DNA of 64,000 bases. Origin: Amblyomma americanum (Eukaryota; Arthropoda; Arachnida; Ixodida; Ixodidae). The position numbers and the translations under genes are program-made. Below, one piece after another: positions 56,862 to 64,000 of this stretch; the first letter of the stretch is position 1, and each line of letters starts with the position of its first letter. The stretch covers positions 113,647,223 through 113,711,222 of the forward strand of contig NC_135498.1 in the NCBI RefSeq assembly GCF_052857255.1, written 5' to 3'. A model generated the notes under the pieces. That model had not been told where the DNA came from. It ran no database searches and saw only the letters and a list, made by a program, of their open reading frames with translations.

Positions 56862-57100
56862 CCACAGTGGTAGGTAAGTGGTTATGATGCTCGGCTGCTG
56901 AGCAGAAAAGTCCGAATTCGATCCCTGCCGCGGCGGTTATATTTCAATGTTGCCGAAATGTTAGAGGCCTTAGTATTGTGGAATGTTGGTGCATGTTAAA
57001 GAATCTTAGGTGATGGCAATTATCAAGAGCCCTCCACTACGGCATCGCTCATAGCCTGAGTCAATCTGAAACGTTAAGCCCCATAAAACCAACCATACAC
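56862..57100 (+). repeat. Ruka-like SINE, short-tail form
   Basis: A-box-like GTGGTAGGTAAGTGG, anticodon-like ctgctgagca, B-box-like aattcgatccctg, then gcatgttaaagaatct, agagccctccactacggc and gttaagccccataaaacc. Confidence 0.8.
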
Positions 57101-57109
57101 CACGAAACA

Positions 57110-57295
57110 GTTTCTATGAGCACGTTGTGGTCGATGAGAATTTTTCGCCTCAGTGGATTGCTGCGGCATAATTTCAAGAAAATGGGGCTCTGCAACGTGC
57201 ATTGTCATTTTACAGTAAGGGCAACTTGCATTTAGCCTCTGGCGAAACCCAGCCGCCGCAACCAGCATTGAACCCACGTCTTAGAGCCGCAATGT
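57110..57295 (-). repeat. Ruka-like SINE, partial
   Basis: Opposite orientation to the copy just before it. Minus strand shows a B-box-like gggttcaatgctggt, gcggctgggtttcgcc, then gcacgttgcagagccccatt and gaaattatgccgc. The two copies form a loose inverted pair. Confidence 0.65.
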
Positions 57296-58874
57296 TTGGT
57301 GAACGTCGAACCAATTATATAACCTATAGGGTTAGGGTAAACGTATGTTTTTCCCATAGTTATTTAACGTGCAATAAACTACAGTCTACAGTTTTAAATG
57401 CTGCAAGGAAAAAATGGCGATGTTAGATGCCCGCGACCTTTTTAGGTAAACATAGCTTGCAATTAACACATTTGGTGCAAAACAAACATGGCACTTGAAT
57501 CCTCCTGAGGACCCACATGTCAGTAAAACAAAAAGTGCCAGTGTCACCGTACTTTAGGGCTTTGCTCTTTAAAAGCGCAGCTGAGTGCTGCTTAAAGTTT
57601 AGAGCAAAAACGGTATTTTTCTGCATGCGCAGTTTTCTGTTCTGGTGCCATTTCCACTAGCCACTGAAACTGAGTCAAATGATGTGTAGCCCACTCCTGT
57701 AGTTGATTTTGACTGTTCAATGAACTTGCCAATGAAATAAGTGCTGGAAAATGCTTCCCCACTTGATCGGCAGTTAATTCTGTCCTGTGCCAACTGCTAG
57801 CATCTTTCTCCTCAGGTTTCCTATTACACTCTCGGAGTCCACCTAGATTTTAGTGTGATAATGTTCTTCTCTGCATCTACTGCTTATCTTCCCTCAGCCT
57901 AAGCAGCTGCTCTCTTGCTGCTGTTTAAAGAGGTAGAGGTGCAAAATTTTCAACGCTAACAATTTCATTTTCTTTACTGCGCATAACCAGATACGTTCAA
58001 TCGTGTTTCAATCATGGGTGCTGATTGAAACATAATAGGATTTTAAATATTGGCCTAAGAGCCACTTCAGCCTTTCACTCTCATTGAGTGATTGGAATGT
58101 CATCAAAATCACCTGTGAAGTCAGTGCTTGCTGATGATGGGGACCGATCGGCTAGCCGGCACAATCTGTAAGCATTGCACCTGTTCGTTACACTGAAAAC
58201 CTCTTTGGTCACTACACGTATACAGCAGCACTAACAATGGCCAGGTATTCAGCGATGTGACAGGCTTTCTAACGAGTGAACAGATGATACTTGGAAAGTC
58301 ACCCAGCCGGGCCTTGGCAGGTCAGCTGACGAGAAAAAAGTTGTCAGCGACGAAACAACAAACTGTATTGCCTGTCTGCTGTACCCGTATGTCGAGCAAA
58401 AAGAATGACGTACTGCACTGCATGTGTTCACTCGTCGACACTGATAAGGAATGAACACCGCAGCCTTAAAGTGTAGTCGAGGCCAGCCTCCTTTCGTGAA
58501 GAGAAAGCCTTATGCTTAGGTTTGTGTGATGTCGATGATTGTAGGCAGTGAATTCTTCAGTACTCTTGTGTGAAACTAGTAAAAAGTGGTTTTGGAAGCA
58601 GTAACTTGAAATAAACAGTTGGTTACTTTGCGGAAAGCACATAAGTAAATCAGATGTGACGGCCTTAGATGAGGTGGCCCGCTCTGGTAGCAATGGGTTG
58701 GCTTGTGAAATGTGAAGATTTATGGAGAACAGCTTGTTACATTTGGTTTCGTGTTATTGCCATAGTATGAGCAGTGATGAATTGTAGTTCATGACTGAGG
58801 ACATAAAATCTTATTGAAGAAATGAAGAGAACTTAGGGAACATTCAACTTCTGGAAAATGGATGAACATTTTAC
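57296..58874. other. AT-rich intergenic DNA, nothing recognised
   Basis: Only short unsupported frames on both strands. Confidence 0.45.
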
Positions 58875-59170
58875 TATAGGCAGTGAGGTACTAGAAGTGG
58901 TAATGGAATACATCTAGGCACGGTCATGAACAGGTGTAGAACATTTTAGAGAAATGACTGGGAGAATAAGGACGAGGTTGAATGCCTTAGGCAGGCATGC
59001 AGAGGTTATAAACAACACCTTGCAGTATGATCTAAAAGAAAAATTTAAAATGCCTTGTTTCTGCAAAGCTATCGGGCAAAATTTTGTACACTATAAAAGG
59101 CTTCAAACTGAGAATAGTGCAGTGAACCACTTAAAGAAACATCGTAGGGTTAATGCTGTGAGATGGTGAG
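58875..59170 (+). mobile_element. Decayed LINE fragment, post-RT region
   Basis: Translating across a stop gives FTIGSEVLEVV-EYI-LG, then MTGRIRTRLNALGR, which parallels GSESLEMVPEYVYLGQV and the ITRRIRMGWSAYGK block of the RTE protein at 37.7-37.8 kb. It is too decayed to place in a family. Confidence 0.45.
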
Positions 59171-59263
59171 AGAGCTGCATGGGTTGCTAATAAATGGTAA
59201 TTGAAATTGAGCAGAAATCATGAATGGACATAGGCAGGATATGCATTTTAAAAAACAGCTGAC

Positions 59264-59310
59264 TTCTTTATTGTAGCGGGAGCTTGACGTGCTCCCGCTA
59301 CAATAAAGAA
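59264..59310. repeat. Perfect 20-bp inverted repeat, 7-base loop
   Basis: ttctttattgtagcgggagc (59264-59283) pairs without mismatch with 59291-59310 around ttgacgt. As RNA it would be a very stable hairpin. Confidence 0.95.
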
Positions 59311-59599
59311 AGATTTACCTTCACCCCTGTCTGGTGTACGATTCTATGACGTTTAAGCGGATCTTTATAACTACGATGCAATTTTCCTTCTTGCCCTGCA
59401 CAACATTTGGCAAAGCAGGATGGCTGTAGACACTGCGATGAAGATGCATGGTCTATCCTAGATCACTCGAAAGAAAACATATTTAAGCGGCGTGAAGTAC
59501 ACAAGAAGCTATGTTTGGGAGATGAACTTATAGGATTGGGGGGGTAAGAGTTGTGTCCTTGAAACAGCTTTGATTTTCTCACGTGAGTGAAACGTATGG

Positions 59600-60410
59600 C
59601 CGCTCTTGATGTTTAAGAGTGCAGCGCAGAACATATATTTGTGATTTGTTGTAAACTGTCAAAACAGGGAATAAAACATAAGAGCCTTTCCTATTCGCAC
59701 CGACGGGACAGACTCGTGAGGGGCCTTTATGGGGATTTCTTAAGGAAGTTGATGACACCTTCAATTTGCTCACTGTCCGCTTTTCTTTAGACAACCTATA
59801 TAGCCTCTCCAGAACACTGACGCTGGCACTTACAGAGTATTTGTTCCCTGTATCGTTGTATCGGCAACCTTTCCTGGATTTCTTTGACACCAGTGTTTTA
59901 AAACCTCTTAGGTGAATGTGCTTTCTTCTACCGCAAAAACATTCGTCTTTAAACTGCACACATGAATGCTGCCTGTGGAGGCATGGCTTCTTGCTAAGGA
60001 GATGCTCGCGCCATGGACGGTGAATTTCCGGCTCTGCAATACACCAGAGACAATGGATCATTGTTTTATTCTGTGTATTGACGCTATATTCTTCTGGGAC
60101 ATTTTACAACAAACATTTAAGGAAATTGACATCCCACCCTACAGTATCTGTTTTTTGCCTCTGGAGAAAAACTGTTCTGCCATATTATCTAAATATGTTA
60201 CGGAGACTGTATAGTCTCTGTAAGAGCCGCACGATGGACCGCTACGCCGAGTCACAAGGGTCGCCGAAATCTTTGTTTCGTGAACGATGCGCTTTGGTGC
60301 GGGGAGTATGCTGCGCCTTGCAGGAACTTCCCCTAGCTGGTTCCCCTACCTGGATGCATGTGTGTCCCTCCCAAACATTTAATATTTTGGAACGAGGGGT
60401 CATGCAGGGG
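59600..60410 (+). mobile_element. L1/Tx1-like LINE ORF2 C-terminus
   Basis: Frames change several times. The recognisable part is LPVEAWLLAKEMLAPWTVNF, then RLCNTPETMDHCFILC (C-x8-H-x4-C after the first cysteine region, the LINE C-terminal zinc array) and IFFWDILQQTF (59966-60150). After a frameshift it goes on as LYSLCKSRTMDRYAE and SLFRERCALVRGV to about 60330. No poly(A) tail is evident. The fragment at 25.8 kb is a paralogue. Confidence 0.7.
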
Positions 60411-60479
60411 TAAAGTGGCCTGCTGTTTTGCGGCGTAAGCGTGCTTAGAAGTTTCTTTGCGGCACTATTTCCATTCACT

Positions 60480-60790
60480 AAAAAAAGAGCCTTCGTGGAG
60501 GAGTGGTACCGTCTCCGCCTCTAACGCCAAAGGTCCTGGTTCGATTCCAATCTTCGACACAGTTTTTTTTAGTGAGTGTGCGGGGGTTGCAGTGGCTCCC
60601 ATATATGCCGCCACCGAATACGTTTGTTTGTGGTTAAGGGCGGGTAAGGGCAAAGACGGTTCCGCGCCGTGGCGCGCGGTTTGACGTCTTGCCAGAAGAG
60701 CGGCGTCCGCCCAGCTGCGGCGGCTGCTAGGAAACGGCTCAAAGTCTGTCTCTGTGCCTTCAAAGAATACCGCCAAAGAGAAATCGCAAG
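60480..60790 (+). repeat. tRNA-derived SINE
   Basis: A-box-like TGGAGGAGTGGTA, loop ctctaacgc, B box GGTTCGATTCC within a tRNA-like spacing (60495-60560), then a T8 run, gttgcagtggctccc and a GC-rich body with gacgtcttgccag. Not Ruka-like in body, so a second SINE family. Boundaries approximate. Confidence 0.65.
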
Positions 60791-62569
60791 TTCGTGGCCA
60801 GTGTAGCTTTCGCTACGATAGCCCGAACGTAGAGAAAAAAGACCAAATGTTGGTAAATTTTGAACAAGACTTAGGTTGTTGGACTTGTGTGTAACATTGA
60901 AAGAATGTCACATGAGTGCAACATTTTCTAGCAAAAACACCAAGACAAATTACGCTCTATGGGCGATGAATAGCTTTTAAATTTTATTGAAGAATTCAGG
61001 ACGAGAAGAACGCAATGCATGATACGTTTGGCGTGGAATGATCCAGTTCTAGATTGCGTTTAGGCTGCACTGAAAACAAACCTCGCTTTCAAATCGTGCG
61101 TGGATGGTCTCTAACGGATTCTTTCAAAGGCTAACCCACACTGCCATGCAAGTAAAATGCTGTAGGTGTAATGCAATAGCAAATATGAAATAATTGGTGT
61201 TTTTACTATATATCACAACTAGATAACTACAGGAATATAGTGGTGTTCAGTTGCATTGTTATAACATCGCATTGTTCTAACATTCTTGACATTTTCGCGT
61301 TGTTGTTACGAGCTTCCAGTGATTAAAATTAGTGGCCATTTGCGCGACTTAAATGCATGCACGTCTAGCCTCTAGTATATGGTCAACAAGCCTTCTGCAG
61401 TGCTATTCTTATTGAAACGTCTCTGTGGTTTCTGACAGAAGCCTCTCTGTAAACACAAATTTTCTTTCTGGTCCCTTCCACAACCACACCTATAACTTAT
61501 GGCAGCGCTTTTGCGTTCGCACGCACGTCTTGCCAGCAGAGGAAGTAATTCTCCCCTATACAAGATGATATCAGTGTGATTGTGACCATGCAAGATAGAA
61601 ATAAAATGCTTTGTCTATGCTGATAAGCTTCAACTTGATTCTAGACCGTGTGAAGAAAGTTTAGTTCCACTGGGGATAAAACATAGGGCAATCAGTTGCC
61701 AATGCTGGTGGCCACGCGCAGAAAGTTCAATTCCATCGCTTACAGAACATAGGGCTCCTATTTTGAGCAAATTCTTGCTGGTTATGAATCTGAAGAGTAG
61801 CTGGTTACGCTTAACAAAGAGTAGCTTTATTTAGTCGTGCATGACAGAAGAATTCGCGCCTTTGCGACCAAAGTTCACTCATCTCAAAGTCATTCACATA
61901 ACAATTGGAATTCATTCCGGGGCTTTGTCCGAAGCCTAATGGTGGTGAATAACAAAGTAGTATTGTCAGGATCTTCTTACCTCATTCGGTAAACTTAATG
62001 TTAGGCATCTGTAACCAATTAATGTTGGAGAGCAATTGTACGCCGGAGCCGGGACGAAGCTGACTTTCTCGCCCAGAATACTGAAGCTGCGTCTCTGAAT
62101 TTTTGCTGTTATTAACTGGTTGTGCTGCAGAATTTTGCCTTTTTTTAGTATTCCTGTTTACTCTTTGTCAGCGGACCGGACTTGGTACCTTTACAGGAGC
62201 TTTGATTGCTACCTGTAGTCTTTGACCACGTAAGTTACGGCATTAAAGATTTGACTCCAAGCATCGCGTAATAAAATAATGCGCTTTAGGGGACCATGCA
62301 CAATCGCAGGCCTGCAAATAGAGCATATGGAGGGTGCTATAAAATTCAGTTTAAACAAATGGGAGTCAAAGTGAGGCGCTGCCGATAGACGCCAGTGGAG
62401 ACAGTGCATTGAGAATAATTTTTAATGCCGTTGTCCTTTGTATCCAGCATTTAGCGCTGTCTAGATCAAATGCGCCATCTTAAGAGTGGCACGCGCGGGC
62501 AATGATTTGCTACAGGCCATCATTTGTACACAGCGAAGCGACGGTTGCCAATCAACAGGAGAGGCACCA
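60791..62569. other. AT-rich intergenic DNA, nothing recognised
   Basis: Short unsupported frames only. Confidence 0.45.
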
Positions 62570-62935
62570 TATTAACGCCATAGCGTTAAGAAGCTCGTGT
62601 TGCAGAAATTACGGCGTCGTCTCCGGCATTGTTGACCAAGAGTGAAAAATACTAAAAAACTTCCGGAAAGCAACCCAAAGGGCATGTGGGCCACCCAGAT
62701 CGCTAACTCTGTGGCGTCATCACAACTATACTCATCGGATTGTGAGCAACTGCAGATCATGGCAGATGGCAGTTAAAGACTGGTTTCGAGAGGTTGCTTG
62801 GGAAGGACAACCTGGATAGCACAAGTTTCCCCATTTGGCAGAAACTGCCAGCGCAGGGTAGTGGCGCATCGCTTAACCGCTGCACCACTGCTCCAGGAGT
62901 GGTATAAGAACTCCCAGTGGTCTATGAATGTTAAG
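62570..62935 (-). repeat. tRNA-like SINE or SINE-like repeat
   Basis: On the minus strand gagcagtggtgcagcggtta, gcgatgcgccactaccctgc and ctggcagtttctgcca form a tRNA-like head without a clean B box. A body with tcacaatccgatgagt and ggagacgacgccgtaatttc ends in taacgctatggcgttaatat, a small palindrome. Confidence 0.5.
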
Positions 62936-63239
62936 TAGACAATTACTGATTCCGCATATATGGGCAAAACCAACTAGCTATCGCGTCCTACCCTTAATGC
63001 GAAGCCTAAATGTCCGCTGGAATTTTTCATTGCAGGGATGAACGCTATCCTGATGAAACTCGTTACGAAAACGCTGAAGAGCTCTGAAACTCTCCAAAAA
63101 GAGCAATCAGCTCTGATTCTGGCGTAGACCCGTCAGGGCGATTGCCTACCTACGCATTTAGAAGGCATGATAAATATATGCGGGGGACATTCATACGTAA
63201 TCTCGATGCCTACCCAAAGTCTCAGTAATTAAATAGCAT

Positions 63240-63500
63240 GTGTTGATGATGATGATGGATTTTTATGGCGCAAGGGCATCTATGGCCAAAGAGGGCCATG
63301 GCACAAGGTGTTTTTCAAATTCTCAAGGTGGGGTCGAAGACCCATTTCCCAAGCATTTCACCCTAAATAAGCCTAGCACCAGACCAGGGGAAAGCTTGTA
63401 CCCATTGTATCACCGGTGGGTACCCGGCGGCACTGGGGATCGAACCCCGCACCTCCCGCATGCGAGGCGGATGCTCAACCACTTGGCCACCGCTGCAGTA
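63240..63500 (-). repeat. tRNA-derived SINE with (ATC)n tail
   Basis: Minus strand: A-box-like GTGGCCAAGTGGTTGAGCAT, loop cgcctcgcatgcg, perfect B box GGGTTCGATCCCC, then a body ending in ccataaaaatccatcatcat. The tRNA core (catccgcctcgc, tgcgg and the B box) is close to the 5' head of the RTE LINE at 35.1 kb. Confidence 0.8.
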
Positions 63501-64000
63501 AAATAGCATGTGTACGTTTTACTCAAATTGGAATATGTGCTCTATGGCTTGAGTGCAACGCGAAAAATGTTGCTGCGTTTTCCTTTTCCTGTATTGCTTT
63601 CCACCCAAGAGGTGCCGTGTTGACACATTCTGATTTAACCTTCGTACCCACAATTCGCAGAACGTGGAAAACGGCAGTAGCGATATTCAAGCGCATGAGA
63701 AAGTCTTAAAGCATCTAAACAGAAATGCGTCCGGAAATACTTACAGAACATCTAAGCCGATTGCTGAAACCCTTTAAAAGGGTATCGCAGACATGGCACT
63801 CTGGACGAGAAAAACAAACAAAATAGGGAAGTACACCCGCGCATTCTGGCGATCGCAGTTTCGCTTGTAAAGAGCGGCGGTCTCTTTAAAGGTCATGATG
63901 AAAGCAACTTGAACTCGTAAAAATGTATCTTCATAGACGTCGTCGCTTTTCTCATGAAGTGCGATCGTAAGTTGGAAAATCACTTCAATTCTGGGCTAAA
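63501..64000. other. Right flank, nothing recognised
   Basis: AT-rich with short unsupported frames. Confidence 0.5.

Noticed and set aside
63425..63500. Genuine tRNA gene
   Set aside because: Tailed SINE body follows directly; acceptor stem does not pair well.

Overview
The window reads as nuclear DNA of a metastriate hard tick. Three things point there: split exons of a class A evasin-like secreted peptide, dense tRNA-derived SINEs of the kind known from ixodid ticks, and a mix of Ty3/gypsy LTR elements with RTE and L1/Tx1-like LINEs. There are no operons, phage genes or CRISPR arrays. Most of the sequence is transposon, intact or decayed, in AT-rich intergenic or intronic DNA.

Region 1 (1-14.7 kb, + strand): four exons (481-519, 2119-2195, 2968-3036, 14494-14637) have consensus splice sites and mutually compatible phases. 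Together they encode the mature part of an evasin-like protein. The cysteine spacing across the joined exons fits the class A evasin pattern at every interval, with two extra cysteines. The signal-peptide exon is not in the window and is probably upstream. The last intron (about 11.5 kb) holds a decayed Ty3 element with both LTRs (7.47-9.69 kb), an RTE 3' fragment and two long foldback repeats.

Region 2 (15-34.4 kb): a roughly 330-bp tandem array of four copies (15.3-16.7 kb); an RNase H-bearing LINE 3' end (19.3-20.4 kb, -); a Ty3-class element in which protease is followed directly by integrase, with no reverse transcriptase between (20.4-24 kb, -), and with a second gag fused after integrase; a Ty3 element broken by frameshifts, one stop codon and a gag deletion (26.8-31.05 kb, -); an L1/Tx1-like RT fragment; and a degenerate satellite of GTCGCGCGAC-like palindromes (33.9-34.3 kb).

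Region 3 (35.1-38.3 kb, +): an apparently full-length RTE-type LINE with a 12-bp target-site duplication, one uninterrupted 1007-codon ORF (endonuclease plus RT) and a tRNA-like 5' head. A 432-bp tandem duplication follows (39.4-40.3 kb).

Region 4 (40.5-55.2 kb, -): two related Ty3/gypsy elements with complete LTR pairs (167 bp and 132/133 bp), primer-binding sites and polypurine tracts. In both, gag ends at the same CGGGAAAAC sequence and pol continues in the -1 frame. One has frameshifts in pol. The other has a single in-frame TGA.

Region 5 (55-64 kb): SINE copies, a LINE remnant, an L1/Tx1-like LINE C-terminus, a perfect 20-bp hairpin and SINEs with clear A and B boxes. A few isolated splice-flanked open stretches (17.07, 46.7 and 49.3 kb) may be exons of unidentified host genes and are given at low confidence.
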